From: Pontiella sp.
GTDB lineage: Bacteria; Verrucomicrobiota; Kiritimatiellia; Kiritimatiellales; Pontiellaceae
Direction of reading: 5' to 3'
Length of the DNA stretch: 12,148 nucleotides
Assembly (NCBI GenBank): GCA_029939385.1
Contig: JAOZSZ010000019.1
Span: forward strand, 1-12,148
Both the position numbers and the translations under genes were made by a program. The notes under the pieces are model-generated. The model searched no databases. It was not told the DNA's origin and saw nothing but the letters and a program-made list of their open reading frames with translations. Each line of letters opens with the position of its first letter. Positions within the stretch are counted from its first letter, which is position 1. Shown here piece by piece: positions 6,439-12,148 of the stretch.

Positions 6439-7191
6439 ATGGAAATGTTCAATTCACTGCTTATTTCGCTGCCTATTGCTGATATGACGGGGGCCTTCGC
6501 GGATAGTACGCTTCCGGGAAAAGTGATTGTGGTTTTTCTATTTATGGGGTCGGCGTGGGCCTGGACCATTATGCTGACCAAGTGGTGGCAGCTCAAGCAT
6601 GCGAGTGAGGCCACCATGGATCTGCTGGAAGCCTTTCGTTCGGAACGTAACCCGACGGCACTGTTTACTAAGCGGGAGGATTATCCGGGAACCCCGCTCG
6701 ACATAATCTATAAAGCCGGCTGCACCGCACTCGGGGGCGAACTTCAGGCCTATGGAATTGATCCGGATGATTTGCTGATGGGCGGAATGACTTCCGAGGC
6801 CCATCGTCGCCTTTCGCTCAATCAACTGGAAACCTTACGAGCGGTGGTGGATCGTAATGTTGCCGACGAAGCGCTCAATCTTGAAGATCAGATGGGCATG
6901 TTGGCTACGGCGGTTAGTGCGGCCCCTTTTCTCGGATTGCTGGGTACGGTTTGGGGGGTGATGGATGCTTTTTCGGGGATGGCGGCATCGGGCAATGCGG
7001 CACTCTCGGCCGTGGCTCCAGGAATTTCGGGTGCACTGCTCACGACGATTGTTGGCCTGCTTGTGGCGTTGCCTTCTATGATTGGTTACAACCTGCTTTC
7101 TAGTAAAATTCGAAGTATCTCGGTGCAGATGGATAACTTTGCGCAGGAATTTGTTTCGGCCATTCAAAATGCATTTGTAATCGAAGCGTAG
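6439..7191 (+). CDS. tolQ: TolQ / ExbB / MotA-family proton channel subunit
   Basis: TolQ forms the inner-membrane pentamer that, with TolR, converts proton flow into movement of TolA. The product is 250 residues from 6439. Helix 1 lies at about 27-46, with a cytoplasmic loop to about 150. Helix 2 contains 'APFLGLLGTVWGVM' and helix 3 contains 'VAPGISGALLTTIVGL' and 'ALPSMIGYN'. The threonines of 'GLLGT' and 'ALLTT', which line the channel in this family, are kept. The acidic residue normally found in 'GI-(A/S)-E-AL' is Gly198 here. The start is uncertain: GAGG at 6423-6426 favours ATG 6439, while an in-frame ATG at 6379 would add 20 residues but has no ribosome binding site. TolQ rather than ExbB is chosen because tolB and pal follow. 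Confidence 0.9.
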   Translation: MEMFNSLLISLPIADMTGAFADSTLPGKVIVVFLFMGSAWAWTIMLTKWWQLKHASEATMDLLEAFRSERNPTALFTKREDYPGTPLDIIYKAGCTALGGELQAYGIDPDDLLMGGMTSEAHRRLSLNQLETLRAVVDRNVADEALNLEDQMGMLATAVSAAPFLGLLGTVWGVMDAFSGMAASGNAALSAVAPGISGALLTTIVGLLVALPSMIGYNLLSSKIRSISVQMDNFAQEFVSAIQNAFVIEA

Positions 7192-7240
7192 GATCTTTTT
7201 AATTTTTGGGTGTATGACCGCTTTTAAGGGAAATAATTAA

Positions 7241-7645
7241 ATGGCACGAAGAACCAGCCTAGTTTCACTCCAGCAAATCAGCGATATCAATATGACGCCG
7301 TTGATGGATCTGACGTTTATCCTGTTGATTACGTTTATCATCACGTTTCCGCTGATCGAGCAGGGGATTGCGATCAACCTGCCGAAGGGCAAGGCGGCGG
7401 ATATGCAGGATGCCGTGACGCGATCGATCAGCCTCAACTTTGATAAGCAGCTCTATCTCGACGACTTACCCGTTTCAAAGGAAGAGCTCATTGCGGCTAT
7501 GATGGAGGTGAGCGAAACGGAACCCGACTCAACCATCTACGTACGCGCCGATCGCAAGTTGCCCTATGGTGAGGTCGTTGAGATCATGCGGATTCTCCAC
7601 ACCGCCAACATCACTCGAATGGCCTTGGTGACGGAATCCGATTAA
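7241..7645 (+). CDS. tolR: TolR / ExbD-family proton channel subunit
   Basis: TolR is the bitopic partner of TolQ and carries the key protonatable aspartate. The 134-residue product has a short cytoplasmic N-terminus, then 'INMTPLMDLTFILLITFII' in which Asp23 sits at the start of the single helix, as in characterised TolR and ExbD proteins. A periplasmic domain of about 90 residues follows, including 'IYVRADRKLPYGEVVEIM' typical of the family. AAGGG at 7226-7230 precedes the ATG by 10 bases. It lies 49 bases after tolQ, and its stop overlaps the tolA start by one base (TAATG), so tolR and tolA are translationally coupled. Confidence 0.94.
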   Translation: MARRTSLVSLQQISDINMTPLMDLTFILLITFIITFPLIEQGIAINLPKGKAADMQDAVTRSISLNFDKQLYLDDLPVSKEELIAAMMEVSETEPDSTIYVRADRKLPYGEVVEIMRILHTANITRMALVTESD

Positions 7646-8406
7646 TGAATGCATTTCAAAAAAGAATCACCCTGCGGGTTGTGGGCGTTCATGTGGCCGT
7701 TGTTTTGGTGCTGTTGTTTAGTTCTCTTTTACGGGGATGTTTCAAACCGAAGCCTAAAGAAATTATCACCTTCATTGATTTCGGGGCTCCGGCGCCGCAG
7801 GTCACTATTGCGTCGGTTACTGAAATGGCCGAATCTGAACCCGAACCCGTTGCGCCTGCGCCGGAACCTGCTCCTATTCCGGAGCCGGTGAAGCTGAAGC
7901 CCAAGCCTGTGGCAAAACCTAAACCAAAGCCCAGGGTTGAGACGCCTAAACCTAAGCCGAAGCCCAAAGAACCAGAAAAGCCGAAGTGGAAGCCGACGGA
8001 TCCAAAGAAAATTAAGATTGGCAAGAGGGTCAATGATGCGCCCGCGCCCCGTGCAATTTCGTCGGCAGATATAAAAAAGGCTTTAGCTGGAATTTCATCC
8101 TCTTCACCCTCTGTGGCAACGGGGAACCCTAGCCAGTTTAATGCTTATTATGGGCAGGTAATGCGATTGTTTTATAACCATTGGAAGCCGCCGGGATCCG
8201 CCTCTTCCGCAACCGGATCAACGACGATCCGGATTTCAATCCGAAAAAATGGACAAATTACAAAAAGAAAAAAAAGGACAGGGTCAGGCGATTCTCTTTA
8301 TGATAAAACGGCCATGGATGCAGTGAATGCGGTAAGTGTTCTGCCTAAGCCCCCTTCAAACTATCCGTATGATTATGTGGAAATAGTTTTTACGCTGGAG
8401 AATTAA
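7645..8406 (+). CDS. tolA: TolA/TonB-like periplasm-spanning energy transducer
   Basis: The protein links the TolQR motor to TolB and Pal. It has a cytoplasmic stub, one helix at about 12-29 with His16 at the place where TonB and TolA proteins carry a functionally important His, a Pro/Lys/Glu-rich extension (about 62-125), and a TonB/TolA-type C-terminal domain (about 162-253). That domain contains 'VMRLFYNHWKPPG', 'TIRISIRKNGQI', 'LYDKTAMDAV' and 'LPKPPSNYP'. At 253 residues it lacks the long Ala/Lys-rich helix of enterobacterial TolA, and the stiff Pro-Lys segment is more like TonB. Position between tolR and tolB makes TolA the functional call. The ATG overlaps the tolR stop and has no strong ribosome binding site, so expression probably depends on coupling. 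Confidence 0.85.
   Translation: MNAFQKRITLRVVGVHVAVVLVLLFSSLLRGCFKPKPKEIITFIDFGAPAPQVTIASVTEMAESEPEPVAPAPEPAPIPEPVKLKPKPVAKPKPKPRVETPKPKPKPKEPEKPKWKPTDPKKIKIGKRVNDAPAPRAISSADIKKALAGISSSSPSVATGNPSQFNAYYGQVMRLFYNHWKPPGSASSATGSTTIRISIRKNGQITKRKKRTGSGDSLYDKTAMDAVNAVSVLPKPPSNYPYDYVEIVFTLEN
7885..8005 (+). repeat. Low-complexity Pro-Lys coding repeat inside tolA
   Basis: Degenerate repeats of AAGCC(C/T)AA(A/G) encode a run of 'KPKP' units (residues about 82-118 of the TolA-like protein). The unit drifts in its third codon positions, showing old repeats kept for protein composition. This is a normal spacer design in TonB/TolA proteins and could vary in length between strains. Confidence 0.7.
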
Positions 8407-8409
8407 AAG

Positions 8410-9594
8410 ATGAGAAGAGTATTTTTAATGGGATGTGTTGCTTTAGTTTCTGCGGGGGCTTTTGCCCAGCGTGTGGAAGTGCGGAAAAGTGGAGAAAGCA
8501 AGATTACAATCAACCTAGGCTCGTATCGAGTGGGCGGAGATGTAGCGTCTAAAACCTTTCTTTCGGTGCTCAAAACGGACTTAAGCCGCTCGGGCTATTT
8601 CAAGGTAATCTCTAGCGGCGGCGAGTTGAATGTGGCGGGGTCGTGTGTTTCGGCGGGGACAAGTCTGAAGGCCGATTGCCATTTGTATAAGGGAAGTACT
8701 CGCCAGCGGTTGCTTGGAAAAACCTATAAAACAACCACGGCCGATGCTCGCGGACTAGCGCATCGGGTGGCGGATGAGATTCTCTATGCGGCAACCGGTA
8801 AAAAGGGGATGGCTTCGGGTAAGATTGCTTTGGTGAGTAATCGGACGGGGCGTAAGGAACTTTATGTTTGCGATATAGATGGAAAGAATATCCGACAAAT
8901 CACAAAAGATCGCAGCATCGTGGTGGGTCCTGGATGGGCTCCCGACGGTAAGAATATTATCTATACCTCCTACAAACGGGGCTATCCAAATGTATATCTA
9001 ACCGGACGGGGCAAGCCCCTTTCCAGCCATGGAGGATTGAATGCGAGTGGAGCTATCTCTCCCGATGGTAAAAGTCTCGCCGTGATTCTTTCTAGAGATG
9101 GAAACCCTGAGCTTTATCTTAAAAGTCTTCGCACCGGTCGGTTGACGCGATTAACGAATACGCGGAGAGGGAACGAGGCCAGTCCTTGTTGGTCTCCGGA
9201 TGGAAATCATATTGCCTATGTTTCTGATACGAGCGGAAAGCCACAAATCTATATTATGCCCCGAAGCGGGGGACGGGCGCAGCGCTTAACGAGCTCGGGT
9301 TCGGAGAGCGTATCACCAAACTGGGGGCGGAATGGATATATTGTTTATAGTAGCCGGATCGGAGGGCGCTATCGGATCGCCATGGTCAATCCTGTCGCAA
9401 AATCAATGAGGGTTTTGGAGACCGATTGGGCGGACTATGAAGACCCGAGCTGGGCTCCCGATGGACGCCATATTATCTGTTCGCGAACGGCTAGTTATCG
9501 TTCCTCCATCTACCTTCTTGACACGCTGAAAGATTCTCCTGTAGCTTTACTCACTGGGTCGGTTGATTGGTACTCTCCGGCCTGCTCACCATAA
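8410..9594 (+). CDS. tolB: TolB periplasmic beta-propeller protein
   Basis: TolB is the soluble periplasmic part of the Tol-Pal system and binds Pal and TolA. Residues 1-19 are a signal peptide with probable cleavage after 'AFA'. Residues about 20-125 form the small N-terminal TolB domain ('LKTDLSRSGYFKVI'). The rest is a propeller with repeated PD40-type units: 'GWAPDGKNIIYTS', 'AISPDGKSLAV', 'CWSPDGNHIAYVS', a degenerate 'NWGRNGYIVYSS' and 'SWAPDGRHIICS'. The length of 394 is slightly short of the usual 400-430. GGAG at 8397-8400, inside the end of tolA, is the ribosome binding site, nine bases before the ATG; the gap to tolA is three bases. Cys9 lies too close to the N-terminus to be a lipobox. 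Confidence 0.94.
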   Translation: MRRVFLMGCVALVSAGAFAQRVEVRKSGESKITINLGSYRVGGDVASKTFLSVLKTDLSRSGYFKVISSGGELNVAGSCVSAGTSLKADCHLYKGSTRQRLLGKTYKTTTADARGLAHRVADEILYAATGKKGMASGKIALVSNRTGRKELYVCDIDGKNIRQITKDRSIVVGPGWAPDGKNIIYTSYKRGYPNVYLTGRGKPLSSHGGLNASGAISPDGKSLAVILSRDGNPELYLKSLRTGRLTRLTNTRRGNEASPCWSPDGNHIAYVSDTSGKPQIYIMPRSGGRAQRLTSSGSESVSPNWGRNGYIVYSSRIGGRYRIAMVNPVAKSMRVLETDWADYEDPSWAPDGRHIICSRTASYRSSIYLLDTLKDSPVALLTGSVDWYSPACSP

Positions 9595-9615
9595 AAAAAT
9601 GCAAGGCGGGGTATT

Positions 9616-10137
9616 ATGAATATGAAGAGTTATAAATTTCTATTTTTTGCGGTTTTAGCCATTTCTGTAACGGTGCTAAGTGGATGTCGTACAAAAAAGC
9701 CTTCTTCGGGAATGTATGGTTCCGACAATATGTATGGTGGAGCCATCATTGATGATGATATTCAGTTAAATCCCGATAATATGGGGCTTCCAATGGATGG
9801 AGATCGCAACATGTTCGAGGCGGTTATGTTTGCTTACGACAGTTCGCAGGTAAATCCAGAAGAAGCGGGCAAAGTCGAAGCCGTCGCTAAATACCTCAAT
9901 AAAAAACGGGGCAGTGGTGTGATTGTTGAAGGGCATGGCGATGAGCGCGGCAGTCGCGAATATAATCTTACGCTGGGCGAGCGCCGTGCGCTAGCCATCC
10001 GCGATTATCTCATCAGCCTAGGGGTTGATCCTTCCTCCATCCAAACCAAGAGTTTGGGTGAAGAAATGCCCTCGAATATGGGGCATGATGAAGACGCATG
10101 GCGTCAAAACCGTCGCGGCGTTTTTGCCATCTATTAA
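9616..10137 (+). CDS. pal: Pal, peptidoglycan-associated lipoprotein
   Basis: Pal anchors the outer membrane to peptidoglycan and cycles between cell wall and TolB. The 173-residue product has a lipoprotein signal ending in 'LSGC' (Cys24), a Gly/Met/Asp-rich linker (about 25-65) and an OmpA-like domain (about 66-173). That domain contains 'VMFAYDSSQV', 'GHGDERGSREYNLTLGERRA' and the terminal 'RQNRRGVFAIY'. The Asp and Arg that grip the meso-diaminopimelate side chain in this family are expected in the 'YNLTLGERRA' and 'NRR' regions, which are intact. AAGGCGGGG (9603-9611) serves as ribosome binding site; ATG 9622 is an alternative start two residues in. It follows tolB by 21 bases and is followed by a terminator-like hairpin. 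Confidence 0.95.
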   Translation: MNMKSYKFLFFAVLAISVTVLSGCRTKKPSSGMYGSDNMYGGAIIDDDIQLNPDNMGLPMDGDRNMFEAVMFAYDSSQVNPEEAGKVEAVAKYLNKKRGSGVIVEGHGDERGSREYNLTLGERRALAIRDYLISLGVDPSSIQTKSLGEEMPSNMGHDEDAWRQNRRGVFAIY

Positions 10138-10150
10138 TGCGGTTCTGAAA

Positions 10151-10182
10151 AATGCGGGTTCGTCCCGCATTCTATTTTCTTT
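10151..10182 (+). terminator. Terminator-like hairpin after pal
   Basis: AATGCGGG (10151-10158) pairs perfectly with CCCGCATT (10164-10171) around a TTCGT loop and is followed by a T-rich but interrupted tail (CTATTTTCTTT). The eight-pair GC-rich stem supports intrinsic termination of the tol cluster. The broken T-tract suggests partial read-through into the next gene, whose proposed ATG is only 12 bases from the stem. Confidence 0.7.
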
Positions 10183-11415
10183 ATGCAATTCTTCTTCCCT
10201 ACGATCGCCATATTACCGGATATGCTTTTTAGTGCCTTAAGCGTGATTGCGGCCATTGTGATTTCGTTTGTGGGGATTACTTTCATTGCTAGTTACTACC
10301 GCTTTCAGCACATCATTCAGATGGCCAAAGGTACTAATCCCGCGGATATGGGCGCCACCGAAACCGATATTTTGCGAGTTCAACTGGCGCGCTATTTCGC
10401 CGGTTGCGCACGACGAGGAACATCCTTTTCAATTTCACTTATTCATTTTGGTGATTCCGCAGTTGCTGTACGAATGGATTCTCCCGTTGTTGATGCCGTC
10501 AGGCGAGCCACTCGGTGCGATGACACGATATGTATTTATGATGAACAGACGGTGGCGTTATTAACCGAAATTGAATCAGACGATGTCATATCTATTCTCT
10601 CGCGTATCACTTCGGCCGTTGCGCAAGCTTGTCCTGAAGTTTCCATTGAAGCGTTGCGCGTTGGTATTGCTTCTTATCCCGGGCACGGGCTGAGTAGTAA
10701 GAATTTGTTAGGTGTTGTTCGAGAAGGATTAGCACAGGCTAATGCAGAAAATCCAATTCTCCTTCCAGAGATTGTGAATGTGGACGAAGATGAAGAAGAG
10801 CACGAACAATCGGATGTAAGTGTTGAGGAGACCGGCTCTAGGGGGTGGAAGGAGCGCCGCCGGAGTACGATGTTGGACGAGCTCACGGGGGTATTAAAAC
10901 CTTCCGCTGTTTCCTCCTACATGCAGCGGCTAATGAGTGATCTTCGTCATAAAAAGAAAGCGGTTAGTCTTTTTTGTATTGGAATAAATAACATCGATCA
11001 TATTACTCGTTTCTATGGAGAAGAAGGTGCGGATGATGTCCTGGTTGGAGTCAGCCAGATTTTACAGAAAAATCTTCGCGCAGATGATCTAATTGGACGT
11101 CATGAGAAATATGCTTTCCTTGTTTTGGCGCCCATCTCATTAAAAAATGCCGAGGTCATAGGAAAACGAATTAGCGCTCTTGTGCAACAAAGCAATTTTG
11201 TTTCTGGAAACAAAAAGATCAAGACAACCATCACTCTCGGTGTTTCGGCCTATCCCGAGCATGGGCGCAATCTGCATCAGCTTTATCAAGCGGGACAGAA
11301 GGTCCTCGACTATAGCCGCTTGCATGATATCCGTGCTTATGCGATCTATAATCCAGAGATTCATGATAGTATGTCAACGAAGCCCATGAAGAGTATTAAG
11401 TCCGTGAAGGCCTGA
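10183..11415 (+). CDS. Membrane protein with two degenerate GGDEF domains, possible c-di-GMP receptor
   Basis: The 410-residue product has an N-terminal helix (about 15-37), then two GGDEF-like domains at about 62-186 and 229-390, joined by a strongly acidic linker (about 199-217). The fold is recognised from 'LDELTGVL' (231-238) and the paired closing motifs 'GIASYPGHG' (161-169) and 'GVSAYPEHG' (353-361). The GGDEF signature is replaced by DEQTV (120-124) in the first domain and EKYAF (308-312) in the second. The metal-binding Asp positions are also lost (His88; Gly267). Neither domain should make c-di-GMP. Both keep RxxD five residues before the signature position (Arg111-Asp114, Arg299-Asp302), matching the inhibitory-site spacing. 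The start is uncertain: ATG 10183 has no ribosome binding site, and ATG 10222 is an alternative. A receptor or scaffold role is inferred. Confidence 0.8.
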   Translation: MQFFFPTIAILPDMLFSALSVIAAIVISFVGITFIASYYRFQHIIQMAKGTNPADMGATETDILRVQLARYFAGCARRGTSFSISLIHFGDSAVAVRMDSPVVDAVRRATRCDDTICIYDEQTVALLTEIESDDVISILSRITSAVAQACPEVSIEALRVGIASYPGHGLSSKNLLGVVREGLAQANAENPILLPEIVNVDEDEEEHEQSDVSVEETGSRGWKERRRSTMLDELTGVLKPSAVSSYMQRLMSDLRHKKKAVSLFCIGINNIDHITRFYGEEGADDVLVGVSQILQKNLRADDLIGRHEKYAFLVLAPISLKNAEVIGKRISALVQQSNFVSGNKKIKTTITLGVSAYPEHGRNLHQLYQAGQKVLDYSRLHDIRAYAIYNPEIHDSMSTKPMKSIKSVKA

Positions 11416-11435
11416 TTCAACGAGGGAGAATAAGT

Positions 11436-12148
11436 ATGAAACTAGGTGTAAATATTGACCATGTGGCGACTCTACGCCAAGCCCGCGGAACGGTCTATCC
11501 TGACCCACTCGATGCCGCAATCCTATGTGCCCGAGCCGGTGCCCATGGCATCACGGCTCATTTACGCGAAGATCGTCGTCATATTCAAGATGATGATATC
11601 TTTCGGCTCAAGGAACTTCAGCCTCTTCCGCTCAATCTTGAAATGGCCAATGTTGAGTCTATTGTTGAGATCGCACTCAGCGTGAGACCTGCGGAGGTTT
11701 GTTTGGTTCCCGAAAAGCGGCAAGAGCTTACCACGGAAGGGGGGCTGGATGTTATTGCTCATTTCGATGCGATTAAGTCTACGGTTCATTGTCTTTCTGA
11801 GGTAGGGATTGAGGTCAGCTTATTCGTCGATGCGGAAGAAGAAATCATCGCCGCCTGCAAGGATATTGGCGCGCCGACCATCGAACTGCATACGGGGCAC
11901 TACTGCGATGCCGAGCCCAACGAAGGGGCGATCTATATGGAAAAACTTATTCGATCAGCAGATTTTGCGAACTCCCTAGGCCTTAAAGTCAATGCGGGGC
12001 ATGGGATTAATCAGGAAAATCTAGGGGGCATCTTCTGTATTCCCCATATCAATACGCTGAACATCGGTCACAGCATCATTTGTCGCGCGGTCTTTCATGG
12101 GCTAGAAATCTCCGTGAAGGAAATGCTCGTGGGCATGCTCGAATATAA
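11436..12148 (+). CDS. pdxJ: Pyridoxine 5'-phosphate synthase (3' end cut by window)
   Basis: PdxJ condenses 1-deoxyxylulose 5-phosphate with 3-amino-1-hydroxyacetone 1-phosphate to form pyridoxine 5'-phosphate, the last ring-forming step of the DXP-dependent vitamin B6 pathway. The frame stays open to the window edge, giving 237 residues; the family is usually about 240, so only a few residues and the stop are missing. Visible motifs are 'VNIDHVATLRQARG' (5-18), 'AHLREDRRHIQDDD' with His42 (41-54), 'LNLEMA' with Glu69, 'ELHTGHYCD' (150-158), 'NAGHGIN' with His189 and 'LNIGHSII' (208-215). His42, Glu69 and His189 correspond to the catalytic residues of the E. coli enzyme. A good ribosome binding site (GGGAG, 11424-11428) precedes the ATG, 20 bases after the degenerate GGDEF gene, so the two may share a transcript. 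Confidence 0.96.
   Translation, partial: MKLGVNIDHVATLRQARGTVYPDPLDAAILCARAGAHGITAHLREDRRHIQDDDIFRLKELQPLPLNLEMANVESIVEIALSVRPAEVCLVPEKRQELTTEGGLDVIAHFDAIKSTVHCLSEVGIEVSLFVDAEEEIIAACKDIGAPTIELHTGHYCDAEPNEGAIYMEKLIRSADFANSLGLKVNAGHGINQENLGGIFCIPHINTLNIGHSIICRAVFHGLEISVKEMLVGMLEY

Noticed and set aside
7689..8033. Gly-rich minus-strand open frame within tolA
   Set aside because: The Gly/Phe-rich repeats are simply the reverse complement of the Pro-Lys coding repeat of tolA.
8434..8436. Cys9 of TolB as a lipobox cysteine (LMGC)
   Set aside because: Only eight residues precede it, too short for a lipoprotein signal; a standard signal peptide ending in AFA at residue 19 fits better and TolB is normally soluble.
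1..12148. Mobile elements, CRISPR arrays, tRNA or rRNA genes
   Set aside because: No transposase or integrase motifs, no terminal inverted repeats with target duplications, no regularly spaced direct repeats and no tRNA or rRNA-like sequence were seen; gene content and base composition look uniform.

Overview
The window reads as ordinary chromosomal DNA from a diderm (outer-membrane) bacterium. It carries a complete tolQ-tolR-tolA-tolB-pal locus, two lipoproteins with lipoboxes, and System II cytochrome c biogenesis genes (resB/ccsA). The best guess for the lineage is the PVC superphylum, probably Kiritimatiellota or a neighbouring Verrucomicrobiota group. This rests on the secreted peptidase tail (Asp-rich calcium-type repeats followed by a 'W..v.GR.Y.V..S.NL ... 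FYRV' ending), the split ResB/CcsA pair with a long CcsA N-terminus, and the Bacteroidota/fungal-like ketol-acid reductoisomerase. The placement is inferred from remembered family patterns, not from a search.

Layout. Bases 1-945 are the 3' end of a large secreted KP-43-type subtilisin-like peptidase. Bases 991-5086 form a plus-strand cluster: a small membrane-anchored protein of unknown function, a lipoprotein with a conserved 'NRWR-Q-GL' motif, resB, and ccsA, which overlaps resB by 13 bases. A hairpin at 5088-5118 separates ccsA from the convergent minus-strand gene ilvC and probably terminates both. A 202-base divergent region (6237-6438) holds a good sigma70-like promoter and a palindrome for ilvC, and the start of the tol cluster. 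Bases 6439-10137 carry tolQ, tolR, tolA, tolB and pal, ending at a hairpin (10151-10171). Next comes a membrane protein with two degenerate GGDEF domains (10183-11415), then pdxJ, which runs off the right edge.

How the genes work together. ResB and CcsA deliver haem to periplasmic apocytochromes c; the preceding lipoprotein is a plausible but unproven partner. TolQ and TolR form the proton-driven motor, TolA transmits force across the periplasm, and TolB and Pal link it to the outer membrane and peptidoglycan during division. IlvC (branched-chain amino acids) and PdxJ (vitamin B6) are housekeeping enzymes.

The most interesting item is the tandem degenerate GGDEF protein directly after pal. 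Both catalytic signatures are lost, yet both domains keep an RxxD motif at the spacing of a c-di-GMP inhibitory site, so it may be a c-di-GMP receptor. TolQ also lacks the usually conserved Glu in TM3. I see no mobile element, CRISPR array, tRNA or rRNA, and no clearly new multi-gene system. No gene-free stretch exceeds 300 bases.
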